Of a stretch of DNA of 64,000 bases, positions 1-7,756 are shown in pieces (the stretch's first letter is position 1; every line of letters begins with the position of its first letter). The DNA lies in contig CAJMST010000001.1 of assembly GCA_905216145.1 (NCBI GenBank), positions 186,001 to 250,000 on the forward strand, written 5' to 3'. Source of the DNA: an uncultured bacterium. Lineage in GTDB: Bacteria; Actinomycetota; Coriobacteriia; Coriobacteriales; Coriobacteriaceae. The notes under the pieces are model-generated. The model had not been told where the DNA came from. It made no database searches and saw only the letters and a program-made list of their open reading frames with translations. Made by a program: the position numbers and the translations under genes.

Positions 1-404
1 ACGACACCGTCGAGCGAGCGGTCGCCCACAAGCACGTCGATCGCATGATCGATGGCCTCGGTCGTGATGAGCGGACGAGCGCCATCGTGAATGGCGACGT
101 ATTCAAAGCCCGCCGGCACCGCGTGCACGCCGGCACGGGTGGAATCCTGACGGGTATCGCCGGCATCGGCAAAACTGATGGGCGTGTCATAGTCAAACGG
201 GTCGATGGCCAGGCGGCGCATCTCGGCACGGCGCTCGGCAGGACACACCACCACAATGTGGCCGACCTTGTCGCTACGATCGAACGCGCGGATGGACCAG
301 CTCATAAGCGGACGGCCTGCTACATTGACGAGCTGCTTGCCGCCGGGATTTCCAAAGCGCTGACCGCTGCCACCGGCAACGACCACGGCGCACACGGGCG
401 CCAT
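1..404 (-). CDS. ispD: IspD, 2-C-methyl-D-erythritol 4-phosphate cytidylyltransferase (3' end beyond window)
   Basis: This is the third enzyme of the MEP isoprenoid pathway and makes CDP-methylerythritol from CTP and MEP in the cytoplasm. Reading from the ATG at 404, the protein begins MAPVCAVVVAGGSGQRFG, the glycine-rich nucleotide-binding loop of the family. It continues with KQLVNVAGRPLMSWS and later VAIHDGARPLIT, both typical of IspD. About 134 codons are present; the family is usually 220-240 residues, so the C-terminal part lies outside the window. Its ATG shares one base with the disA TAA stop (TAATG), which suggests translational coupling. ispE lies about 12 kb away on the same strand. 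Confidence 0.93.
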   Translation of the reverse strand, partial: MAPVCAVVVAGGSGQRFGNPGGKQLVNVAGRPLMSWSIRAFDRSDKVGHIVVVCPAERRAEMRRLAIDPFDYDTPISFADAGDTRQDSTRAGVHAVPAGFEYVAIHDGARPLITTEAIDHAIDVLVGDRSLDGV

Positions 405-1471
405 TATGCGTTCCCCTGTTTGGTGCCCTTCATGCGGTACAGCGAGTCCGCAAGAATGGCAGGGTTGTTGACGCCAAAGTCGCCCAGGCGCTCCGGGTCC
501 TCGCTGATGTCATCCATGAGCTCCTGCAACGAGCCGTACTCGTCGACGATCTTCTCGGCCACGCCGTCGCGCACGACGGACACACGCGAAAGCGTGCGCA
601 GGCCCAGCGGTGTCATGACGGAGTCCTCGTCCAAGTCGTCGTAACCCAGAACCGCCGCCACATGCTGTGGGTCGGACAGGTCCTTAGGCGTCATGCGGCT
701 CAGCTCGGCGCGGATCTTCTCGGCGTTGGCCTCAGAGGAATCGCTTGCGTAGTCGCGGATCATCAGGTCGTATTCGGTATCCATGCTGGAGCCCGCGAGC
801 TGCTCGAGCTGCATCTGCACGAGCTTGCCCTGGTTACCCAGCTTGACAATGCAATCCTTAAGCTCGGTCTTTGCCTGCTGCATGATCTCGAAGCTCGAGA
901 AGATGCCGGTGATGTCGGCGAGCGTGACGTAGTCGTCGAGCTCAAGGGCCGTCAGGCGCAGCAAGGAGCGGTCGAGCGACTGACGGGTGGTCTGAAGCGT
1001 GGCGACGAGCTGGTTGACCGAGCTCATGATGGTGGTGACGGGCTGGATCTCGTAACTCTTGCCGTGGACGTACACGTTGACGACGGCGCGACGAGCCGAA
1101 ACCGAGATCACGATGGCGTCGGTGAGCACCGACATGCGAGCGGCGGTGCGGTGACGCATGCCCGTCTCGCTCGTGGCAAGCGAGGGATCGGGATTGAGGT
1201 GGAAGTTGGCGCGCAGGATCTGGGTGAGGTCGCCATCGATGACGATGGCACCGTCCATCTTGGAGAGCTCGAACAGACGGTTCGAGGTAAACGAAATGTT
1301 GAGCGGGAAGCCGTCGTTACCGGCAGCGAGCACGTTTTCGGTGTCGCCAACGCAGATAAGGGCGCCCAGGTGACCGGCAATGATCATGTCGAGGGCGGTG
1401 CGGATCGGCTGGCCGGGGGCAGTCAGGCGAATAGCCTGTTCCATACGCTTTTGCAGCTCGTTCTTATCCAA
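404..1471 (-). CDS. disA: DisA, DNA-integrity scanning diadenylate cyclase
   Basis: DisA condenses two ATP into c-di-AMP and scans DNA for recombination intermediates. The 355-residue length is normal. The N-terminal DAC domain carries the DGA motif at residues 73-75 and RHRTA at 106-110, the two catalytic signatures. A helical linker and a C-terminal helix-hairpin-helix region (around residues 290-350, including LGDFGVNNPAILADSLYRM) follow. The start is a TTG at 1471, chosen because GGGAG sits seven bases upstream and no in-frame ATG is better placed. It overlaps ispD by one base. c-di-AMP usually controls osmolyte and cell-wall homeostasis, but no target is evident nearby. Confidence 0.95.
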   Translation of the reverse strand: MDKNELQKRMEQAIRLTAPGQPIRTALDMIIAGHLGALICVGDTENVLAAGNDGFPLNISFTSNRLFELSKMDGAIVIDGDLTQILRANFHLNPDPSLATSETGMRHRTAARMSVLTDAIVISVSARRAVVNVYVHGKSYEIQPVTTIMSSVNQLVATLQTTRQSLDRSLLRLTALELDDYVTLADITGIFSSFEIMQQAKTELKDCIVKLGNQGKLVQMQLEQLAGSSMDTEYDLMIRDYASDSSEANAEKIRAELSRMTPKDLSDPQHVAAVLGYDDLDEDSVMTPLGLRTLSRVSVVRDGVAEKIVDEYGSLQELMDDISEDPERLGDFGVNNPAILADSLYRMKGTKQGNA

Positions 1472-1587
1472 GGCATCGCTCCCATCGTATACGCTCCATA
1501 AACGCTAAATAGTTTCTCACGGTTTGTCCCTGCGGCGCTTGCGAAATCCGATGCTTACAGAATGAGCGAACACAGCTTAGGTAGCTC

Positions 1588-1604
1588 ATTTGGGACGAGG
1601 CTCT
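1588..1604 (+). repeat. Intergenic repeat copy F (TTTGGGACGAGGCTCT core)
   Basis: A core reading ATTTGGGACGAGGCTCT lies upstream of the mntP leader. Close relatives occur at 14097-14112 on the minus strand and at 51925-51941 on the plus strand. It resembles the GGGACAGG loops of the larger hairpin family, but no convincing stem flanks this copy. Confidence 0.45.
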
Positions 1605-1628
1605 CTTGACTGCTCATGTGGTAGCATC

Positions 1629-1701
1629 GGGTCTCATATTAATGAGGGAGTAGTCGCGTAATCGGGCTCGCCCGCAGAGAGGGAGCCAGACTATGGGACT
1701 C
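1629..1701 (+). promoter_or_regulatory. Structured mntP leader, candidate manganese-responsive switch
   Basis: The segment 1629-1638 (GGGTCTCATA) can pair along ten bases, counting G-U pairs, with 1692-1701 (TATGGGACTC), which contains the mntP start codon. The same left strand can instead form a local hairpin: TCTCAT at 1632-1637 pairs with ATGAGG at 1642-1647. Between them lies GAGGGAGTAGT, reminiscent of the GGGGAGUAG core of yybP-ykoY manganese riboswitches, which often control mntP. A second stem, GGCTC at 1664-1668 with GAGCC at 1683-1687, is also possible. The element is shorter than the usual yybP-ykoY aptamer, so the class assignment is tentative. Confidence 0.4.
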
Positions 1702-2271
1702 GCAGAGCTCGCGTTGCTCGCCGTTGGCCTTTCGATGGACGCCTTTGCCGTTTCCATCTGCAAGGGTCTCGGCATGAAAAAGATCAACCTTAAAGTCGCC
1801 GTGGTGCTCGGCCTGTTCTTTGGCGGCTTTCAGGCCGGCATGCCCGTAATCGGATGGGCGCTCGGCAGTCAATTCATGGGCTTCATCGGACCCATCGACC
1901 ATTGGATCGCCTTTATCCTTTTGGCCTTCATCGGCGGCAAAATGCTGTGGGAGGCCTTTACCGAGGACGAGGATGAAGGCGACGGCAAGGATGCCGAAAA
2001 GATTGACCTGGGCGAGTACCTGATCCTCGCCATCGCCACCTCAATCGACGCCCTGGCCGTGGGCATCTCGTTCGCCGCGCTTTCGGTCGACATCGTTCCC
2101 GCCGTATCGCTCATTGGCATCACAACGTTTATCTTCTCCGTCGCCGGCGTAGCGATCGGCCACACCTTTGGCGCGCGCTACGAAAAACCCGCCACCATCG
2201 TGGGTGGCGTCGCGCTCATCCTCATCGGGCTTAAGATCTTACTTGAGCATCTGGGGATTCTCGCACTGTAA
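1693..2271 (+). CDS. mntP: MntP family manganese efflux pump
   Basis: This is an inner-membrane Mn(II) exporter of 192 residues with about six membrane helices arranged as two related halves. The half-motifs GLSMDAFAVSICKG near the N-terminus and IATSIDALAVGISFA in the middle carry the conserved acidic residues of the family. A charged cytoplasmic loop, EDEDEGDGKDAEKID, separates the halves. The start at 1693 has GGGAG upstream. The gene is alone on the plus strand, between disA and pepD. The leader described at 1629-1701 can sequester its start codon, so control by metal at the level of translation is plausible. Confidence 0.92.
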   Translation: MGLAELALLAVGLSMDAFAVSICKGLGMKKINLKVAVVLGLFFGGFQAGMPVIGWALGSQFMGFIGPIDHWIAFILLAFIGGKMLWEAFTEDEDEGDGKDAEKIDLGEYLILAIATSIDALAVGISFAALSVDIVPAVSLIGITTFIFSVAGVAIGHTFGARYEKPATIVGGVALILIGLKILLEHLGILAL

Positions 2272-2276
2272 CGAAT

Positions 2277-2312
2277 AACGGCCGCCCGGCATTACGCCAG
2301 GCGGCCGTTTTC
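2277..2312. terminator. Bidirectional terminator between mntP and pepD
   Basis: A perfect ten-base stem, AACGGCCGCC at 2277-2286 with GGCGGCCGTT at 2300-2309, is followed by a short T run on the plus strand. It lies six bases after the mntP stop, and pepD converges from the other side. Confidence 0.8.
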
Positions 2313-2349
2313 ATAGCCAGCCGTTTTAGAGCGGCTTCACAGGCGACCT

Positions 2350-3807
2350 TTACGCAGCGAGGCGCTTGAGGACATCGATGAGCAGCTCGTAGAAGCGCTC
2401 GGCGGAAGCGAGCTCCATGCTCTCGTCCGGGGTGTGGACATCGGAGAGCGTCGGGCCCACGGCGATGGCGTCCAGGCCGTGCAGGGCCTCGGCAAACAGA
2501 CCGCACTCAAGGCCGGCGTGAATGGACTCGATGCGCAGCTCGGAGCCAAAGAGCTCGCGATAGCTCTCGACGAAGACGTCGCGGACCGGCGAATGCTCGG
2601 CATAGCTCCAGCCGGGATACTCGAACTCGAACTTGGCGTCGAAGCCCAGGACATCGGCCAGCGTCTGCAGGCGGTCCTTAAACTCGTTCTGCAGCGAGGT
2701 GATCGAGGAGCGCGGGGACAGCATGATCTTGACCTCGTCGTCAGAGGTGGCAACCACACCGATGTTGGAGGAAACCTCGACGGAGCCGTCGGTGGCGACG
2801 TTGCGGCGAATCACGCCGTTAGGGGCAAGACGCAGGGCGCGGATGAGGGCAAGCGCGGACTTCTGGTCCATGGCCTCGACCTCGGCGTCGTCGGCAATCT
2901 CGACGGTGCAGGTAAAGCCGGGGTCGAAGACCTCGAGCTCGGCAGTGACGTCGGCGATGATGCCCTTTGCGATCTGGGCCGCGGCCTCGGCGGCAGCGTG
3001 GTCGGCGTAGACCAGAACAGCCTTGCACTCACGGTTGATGGCGTTGTCCTTGGTGCCGCCGTTGAAGCTGACGATGGCGGGCTCGCCGGCAACCATCAGG
3101 CGGTCGATGATGCGGGCCATGATGAGGTTGCCGTTGCCGCGCTCCAGGTGGATATCGCTGCCGGAGTGACCGCCCAGCAGGCCGGAGATGTCGAGCGTGA
3201 GGGTGCTACCGGTCTTGTGCTCGCGCGCGATCGGGCAGGTGTAGGTAACGACGACACCGCCGGCGCAGCTGACGGTGGCAACGCCCTCTTCCTCGGAATC
3301 GAGGTTAATCATGGTGCGGGCGCTAATCTGGGACTTGTCGAGCGTCTCGGCGCCGACCAGGCCAGTCTCCTCGTCGGTGGTGAATACGCACTCGAGGGCC
3401 GGATGGGCAATCGAATCGTCGTTGAGCACGGTAAGCATAAGCGCGACGGCGATACCGTTGTCGGCGCCCAGGGTGGTGCCGTTAGCGGTGAGGACGCCGT
3501 CCTTGACGACCAGGTCGATACCGTCGGTCGTAAAGTCGTGCTCGACGGAGCCCAACTTGTCGCACACCATGTCGATATGGCCCTGCAGCATCACGGTCGG
3601 GGCATTCTCGGCACCGGCAGATGCGGGCTTGCGAATGATGACGTTGTAGACCTCGTCCTGGTACACATCGAGGCCGCGCTCCTTGGCAAACGCAACCAGG
3701 AAATCGCTGATGCCCTTCTCGTTGCCAGACCCGCGGGGAATCGCGCTGACCTCCTCAAAGAAATGGAACAGCTGGGCGGGCTCGTAGCCGGTAATCTTGT
3801 AGTCCAT
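2350..3807 (-). CDS. pepD: PepD-type aminoacyl-histidine dipeptidase (M20 family)
   Basis: This is a cytoplasmic dinuclear zinc dipeptidase that hydrolyses Xaa-His and other dipeptides for amino acid recovery. The 485-residue length fits the family. The metal-site motifs are visible: QGHIDMV (His and bridging Asp), GADNGIAVA, and TTDEETGLVGA with the catalytic glutamate pair. A lid domain and a second metal-binding region close to HAGLECGLF follow. I chose the ATG at 3807 because AGGAGG precedes it. The longer reading frame upstream adds 35 residues with no family character. It is monocistronic, bounded by terminators on both sides. Confidence 0.9.
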   Translation of the reverse strand: MDYKITGYEPAQLFHFFEEVSAIPRGSGNEKGISDFLVAFAKERGLDVYQDEVYNVIIRKPASAGAENAPTVMLQGHIDMVCDKLGSVEHDFTTDGIDLVVKDGVLTANGTTLGADNGIAVALMLTVLNDDSIAHPALECVFTTDEETGLVGAETLDKSQISARTMINLDSEEEGVATVSCAGGVVVTYTCPIAREHKTGSTLTLDISGLLGGHSGSDIHLERGNGNLIMARIIDRLMVAGEPAIVSFNGGTKDNAINRECKAVLVYADHAAAEAAAQIAKGIIADVTAELEVFDPGFTCTVEIADDAEVEAMDQKSALALIRALRLAPNGVIRRNVATDGSVEVSSNIGVVATSDDEVKIMLSPRSSITSLQNEFKDRLQTLADVLGFDAKFEFEYPGWSYAEHSPVRDVFVESYRELFGSELRIESIHAGLECGLFAEALHGLDAIAVGPTLSDVHTPDESMELASAERFYELLIDVLKRLAA

Positions 3808-3964
3808 GGTGCCTCCTTGGCGCAACTGGTTAGACAGTAAGACTTGCGACTTGTATATTCCCAGACTTTGTTTGCATAAACCAGTCGAAAACGCCGAGCG
3901 CTCTCGCATCATCGGCTAACGGCGGACCGTATGGCGTAATGGTCGCAACTTCCGCAGCTCTACA

Positions 3965-3996
3965 AATCGAGGCGCCCTTTCCGGAGCGCCTCGATT
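3965..3996 (-). terminator. Terminator of clpC
   Basis: AATCGAGGCGC at 3965-3975 pairs perfectly with GCGCCTCGATT at 3986-3996. Read on the minus strand, the stem ends in TTTG and lies about 25 bases beyond the clpC stop. Confidence 0.7.
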
Positions 3997-4021
3997 GCAC
4001 AGATCAAATTGTCGCCACGCC

Positions 4022-6664
4022 CTACAGCGCGCCGGAACCGGCTTGCATCATGCCGCCGGGACCCGAGCTCACGCCACTGCTCACAGGCGCGGCGTTTCCG
4101 GTGTGCGGCGCTGCCGGAGCGGTATCGCCCCCGAGCGCACCTGCCGGACGCGGTGCCGGGATCTCGCCCGCGCCGTGGCTAAAGACAAACTTGCCGTCGG
4201 CCACGTCGCACAGGACGGTATCGCCCTCGCCCCATTCGCCGGCCAGAAGCTCCTCGGACAGCGGGTCCTCGATAAGCTTTTGGATAGCACGGCGCAGCGG
4301 ACGCGCACCGTTGGTGAGGTCGGTGCCCTCGGCCACGATCTTGTCATAGGCCGCATCGGTGAGCTTGATGTTCATGCCGTTGGCAATCAAACGCTGACGT
4401 AGGTCGTCCACCAGCAGGTGCGCGATCTTGGTGAGATTCTCGCCCGAGAGCTTCTGGAACACCACAATGTCGTCGATACGGTTGAGCAGCTCGGGGCGGA
4501 ACAGGCGCTTGAGCTCGCCCATCGCGCGGCCCTTGATCTCACTCGACGTGAGACCCTGCTCGCCGGTAGTGCCAAAGCCAACGCTCGCATCCTGTGCGAT
4601 CTCGCGGGCGCCCACGTTGGACGTCATGATGATCACGGTGTTGCGGAAGTCGACCGTCTTGCCTTGGCTATCGGTCAGACGACCCTCCTCCAGCACCTGC
4701 AACAGAATGTTGAAGATGTCGGGGTGTGCCTTCTCGATCTCGTCGAACAGCACGACCGAGTACGGGTGACGACGAACGGCTTTGGTGAGCTGACCGCCCT
4801 CGTCGTGACCCACGTAACCCGGAGGGCTACCAATAAGCTTGGAGACCTCGAACTCGCTACCGAACTCGGACATGTCGAAGCTGATGAGCGCGTCCTTGCT
4901 GCCAAAGAGGTACTCGGCGAGCGTCTTGGCGAGCTCAGTCTTGCCCGTGCCGGTAGGGCCCAGGAAGATAAAGCTACCGCCGGGACGACGCGGGTCCTTG
5001 AGCGGCGAACGGCTGCGGCGCACTGCCTTGGCCACGGCCTCGACGGCCTCGTCCTGGCCGATAATGCGGGTCTTGAGCACGCTTTCGGTCTGCAGCAGGC
5101 GACGGCTCTCGCTCTCGGTGAGCGAGGAAACCGGCACGCCAGAGGTCACGGACACGATGTCGGCAATCTGACTCACGTCGATGGTGAGCGGGCTGGCGTC
5201 GAGCTCGGCGGTCCAGGCGGCCTTGGCTTCGGCGAGTTCAATCTCAGCGGCCTTCTGCTGCTCGGTGATCTCGGCGGCCTTGTTCATGTCATCGCTCTCG
5301 GTGGCCTCCTGCGCGGCGGCCTTGAGCTCCTCTATACGATGCTCGGCCTCGCGCACCGGCTCGGGCGCGCGATTCGCGGCGATGCGAGCGCGGGCACCGG
5401 CCTCGTCGATGAGGTCGATGGCCTTATCGGGCAGGAAGCGATCCTGGATGTAGCGGTTGGAAAGGTTCGCGGCGGCCTCGATAGCACCCTGCGTATAGCG
5501 CACATGGTGGTGCTCCTCGTAGCGCGGCTTGAGCGCGGTCAGGATCTTGACCGTGTCCTCGACGCTCGGCTCCTCGACATCAATGGTCTGGAAGCGACGC
5601 TCGAAGGCCGGGTCCTTGGTGAGGTACTTGCGGAACTCTTCGGCCGTGGTGGCACCGATGATCTGGAAAGCACCGCGCGCGAGCACGGGCTTGAGCATGG
5701 AGCTCGCATCGATAGAACCCTCGGCAGAACCGGCACCGATGATGGTGTGCATCTCGTCGATAAACAAGATGACGTCGTCGGCTTCGGTCGCCTCCTGGAT
5801 CACGTTCTTGAGGCGCTCCTCAAACTCACCGCGATACTTGGCACCCGCGACAAGACCCGGCAGATCGAGCGTCCAGATATTCTGGTTCATAAGATTCTCG
5901 GGCACATTGCCAGCAGCAATCTGCTGCGCCAGGCCCTCGACGATAGCCGTCTTGCCCACGCCGGGATCGCCCAGGATAAGCGGGTTGTTCTTGGTGCGGC
6001 GCGAAAGGATCTCCATCATGCGCTGGACTTCCTTTTCGCGGCCAATCACGGGATCGAGCTCGCCGTTGCGCGCCTTTTGCGTGAGGTTGGTGGCGAACTG
6101 CTTGAGCGTGTCGGTGCCGCTCCCCTTTTGCTGAGAGCCATCCGAGCCGCTAAAGAACGGCAGGCCCGCACCGGGGCGACCGGCGCCGGCTCCGGCGAGC
6201 GGACGCTTCTTGTCCTGGTCCTTGGCGGTGAGTTTCTCGATAGCCTTTTTGATGGAGGCGGATGACACGCCCAGGCGCATGAGAATGTCCATGGCCATGC
6301 CGTTGCCCTCTTCGACGATGCCGATCAGCAAGTGCTCGGTCGACACGTAGGTCTGGTTGTTCTCGCGTGCCACGCGGAAGGAGCGCTCCATCACGCTGAT
6401 GACGAGCGGCGTAAAGGCGAGCTTGGCAGCCTCGGTCTCCTCGCTGGGCTCGGGAACCGTGGTCTGGACCTCTTTGAGGGTATCCATGATGTCATCGTAG
6501 GAGATGTCGAGCGAGCGCAGCGCCTCGGCAGCGATGCCCTCGTCCTCCTTGGCGAGTGCGAGCAGCAGGTGCTCGGTACCCACCTTATTTGAGTGAAGAT
6601 CGAGCGCTTCTTGCTTGGCCATGGACATGACCTTGCGCGCGCGATCGGTAAAACGGTCTAACAT
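4022..6664 (-). CDS. clpC: ClpC, AAA+ unfoldase of the Clp protease
   Basis: This is a class I HSP100 unfoldase that delivers proteins to ClpP. The protein is 880 residues from the ATG at 6664 (an upstream extension lacks family sequence). It has the double Clp_N repeat (residues 1-150), the first AAA module with Walker A GDPGVGKTA at 232-240, a coiled middle domain, and the second AAA module with GPTGTGKTELAK and SPPGYVGHDEGG. The C-terminus carries an unusual low-complexity tail of roughly 45 residues, rich in Ala, Pro, Gly and Ser, after the normal end of the fold. No CtsR-like or CIRCE operator was recognised. It is monocistronic. Confidence 0.95.
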   Translation of the reverse strand: MLDRFTDRARKVMSMAKQEALDLHSNKVGTEHLLLALAKEDEGIAAEALRSLDISYDDIMDTLKEVQTTVPEPSEETEAAKLAFTPLVISVMERSFRVARENNQTYVSTEHLLIGIVEEGNGMAMDILMRLGVSSASIKKAIEKLTAKDQDKKRPLAGAGAGRPGAGLPFFSGSDGSQQKGSGTDTLKQFATNLTQKARNGELDPVIGREKEVQRMMEILSRRTKNNPLILGDPGVGKTAIVEGLAQQIAAGNVPENLMNQNIWTLDLPGLVAGAKYRGEFEERLKNVIQEATEADDVILFIDEMHTIIGAGSAEGSIDASSMLKPVLARGAFQIIGATTAEEFRKYLTKDPAFERRFQTIDVEEPSVEDTVKILTALKPRYEEHHHVRYTQGAIEAAANLSNRYIQDRFLPDKAIDLIDEAGARARIAANRAPEPVREAEHRIEELKAAAQEATESDDMNKAAEITEQQKAAEIELAEAKAAWTAELDASPLTIDVSQIADIVSVTSGVPVSSLTESESRRLLQTESVLKTRIIGQDEAVEAVAKAVRRSRSPLKDPRRPGGSFIFLGPTGTGKTELAKTLAEYLFGSKDALISFDMSEFGSEFEVSKLIGSPPGYVGHDEGGQLTKAVRRHPYSVVLFDEIEKAHPDIFNILLQVLEEGRLTDSQGKTVDFRNTVIIMTSNVGAREIAQDASVGFGTTGEQGLTSSEIKGRAMGELKRLFRPELLNRIDDIVVFQKLSGENLTKIAHLLVDDLRQRLIANGMNIKLTDAAYDKIVAEGTDLTNGARPLRRAIQKLIEDPLSEELLAGEWGEGDTVLCDVADGKFVFSHGAGEIPAPRPAGALGGDTAPAAPHTGNAAPVSSGVSSGPGGMMQAGSGAL

Positions 6665-6700
6665 GCTAGTTCCTCTTAGACGAGCTAGTTTTTCAAACGC

Positions 6701-6725
6701 AAAGCGCCACTCGTGGCGGCGCTTT
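6701..6725. promoter_or_regulatory. Hairpin in the clpC leader
   Basis: AAAGCGCC at 6701-6708 pairs with GGCGCTTT at 6718-6725, 37 bases upstream of the clpC start. No strong T run follows on either strand, so it is more likely a leader structure than a terminator. A TATACT box lies slightly further upstream on the minus strand. Confidence 0.4.
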
Positions 6726-6849
6726 GGTCTCTTTACCCATATGGAGTATATGCTAACCGTTGGAGCCTTTTCCACGCGCTGCCATACGACAACGTCTACA
6801 AAAAAGGAATCGCCAGGTGCGGCGGACGCTCTAGGTTAGAAGCTGTTGC

Positions 6850-7452
6850 CTAGCAGGCAGGCTCGGCGTCCATGCTCTCGGCAACATCATTGACGGCATC
6901 GGCAACGGGAGCGCCAGGCATTCGCACGAGCTCCATATGCTGCTCTTCAAAGACGGTTCCCATGGGGAAGGCGCGGCGGAAGGCAAAGCGAGCAACCGGA
7001 CCAGCCACTAGCAGGTTCCAAGGCAGGGCCATGATAAAGTTGCGCGGAATGTTGACGAGCCACATCATCGGCAGCGCCTGCAAATTGGCAAGCGGGCCGC
7101 CGGGCATATGGAACAGGCCTTCGCACGCGCCGTAGAGCGACATGATGATAACCATGGGAACAACCATGCAGGAGCTGACGGCGAGCGTCATGGCAAGCGG
7201 CGAGCTCTTGCCCGGCGTGACCAGGAATTTAAAGGCGAAGCCCTTAGCAAGGGGGCTGGCAACAAACCAGTCGCAGCACATGGCAAAAACGTAGGCAACG
7301 GGGAAGCCGAGCCACGCGGCGGCAACAACCTCGCCGTTGATGACCCCATGCTGCAGGGCAACGTTGTAGATGCTCATCCAGAGCACCATGCAAAAGCACA
7401 TGATAAAGGTGAACAGCAGGCTCTCTCGTTTGTTGATAGGCATAAAGGGCAT
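6850..7452 (-). CDS. DUF2798 family membrane protein
   Basis: This is a membrane protein of about 200 residues whose role is not established. Four hydrophobic segments are visible, arranged as two tandem halves typical of DUF2798: LLFTFIMCFCMVLWMSIYN / WLGFPVAYVFAMCCDWFVA, then MVVPMVIIMSLYGACEG / IPRNFIMALPWNLLVAGP. The start at 7452 is supported by GAAAGGA five bases upstream; an ATG nine bases later is possible. The C-terminus is short, charged and presumably cytoplasmic. It appears monocistronic. I cannot assign a substrate. Confidence 0.75.
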   Translation of the reverse strand: MPFMPINKRESLLFTFIMCFCMVLWMSIYNVALQHGVINGEVVAAAWLGFPVAYVFAMCCDWFVASPLAKGFAFKFLVTPGKSSPLAMTLAVSSCMVVPMVIIMSLYGACEGLFHMPGGPLANLQALPMMWLVNIPRNFIMALPWNLLVAGPVARFAFRRAFPMGTVFEEQHMELVRMPGAPVADAVNDVAESMDAEPAC

Positions 7453-7487
7453 GGTCCTTTCTGTGTTACGCCGCGGCACCACGCAAC

Positions 7488-7537
7488 AAAAACGGGCGGG
7501 CGAGATGGAGCTGTTGGGACTTCATCTCGCCCGCCCG
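7488..7537 (-). terminator. Strong rho-independent terminator
   Basis: CGGGCGGGCGAGATG at 7493-7507 pairs with CATCTCGCCCGCCCG at 7523-7537. On the minus strand a run of five T follows. It lies downstream of thrE and upstream of the DUF2798 gene, so it probably ends the thrE transcript about 220 bases after the stop codon. Confidence 0.8.
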
Positions 7538-7653
7538 CGGTACGTGCGTCTGCGACTACTTATGTGGTGAAACCAGCCTAGCACGAAAAGCACGTGCTTC
7601 GTAAGCGTTGAGTTTATGAAGATGCAGGGCACCAATAATCCCCCGACCCCATA

Positions 7654-7720
7654 AGTTGCGGTGGAATACGGACTGTTTTGACCCTTTAAGCAGCAATTCA
7701 GTCTCTATTTCACCGCAACT
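7654..7720. repeat. 67-bp element with 15-bp terminal inverted repeats
   Basis: AGTTGCGGTGGAATA at 7654-7668 is complementary in 14 of 15 positions to TATTTCACCGCAACT at 7706-7720. A second inner pairing (GGACTG with CAGTCT) extends the structure. It has no coding potential that I trust and sits directly next to the hairpin at 7724-7756. Confidence 0.6.
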
Positions 7721-7723
7721 CAT

Positions 7724-7756
7724 TTGGTGCAAAGTGACCTGTCCTCCTTGCACCAA
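7724..7756 (-). repeat. GGACAGG-loop hairpin, copy A, abutting the thrE stop
   Basis: TTGGTGCAAAG at 7724-7734 pairs with 7746-7756. The minus-strand loop contains GGACAGGTCA. It begins immediately after the thrE TAA codon. The same stem recurs after the stop codon of the gene at 48258-50441. Confidence 0.65.

Noticed and set aside
4418..6265. Long open frame on the plus strand opposite clpC
   Set aside because: It is a GC-rich shadow of clpC with no ribosome-binding site and no family sequence; similar long antisense frames opposite lysS, pepD, groEL, argB and the surface protein were left out for the same reason.
7556..7756. 66-codon frame downstream of thrE on the minus strand
   Set aside because: It is built from the inverted-repeat elements at 7654-7756 and has no ribosome-binding site.
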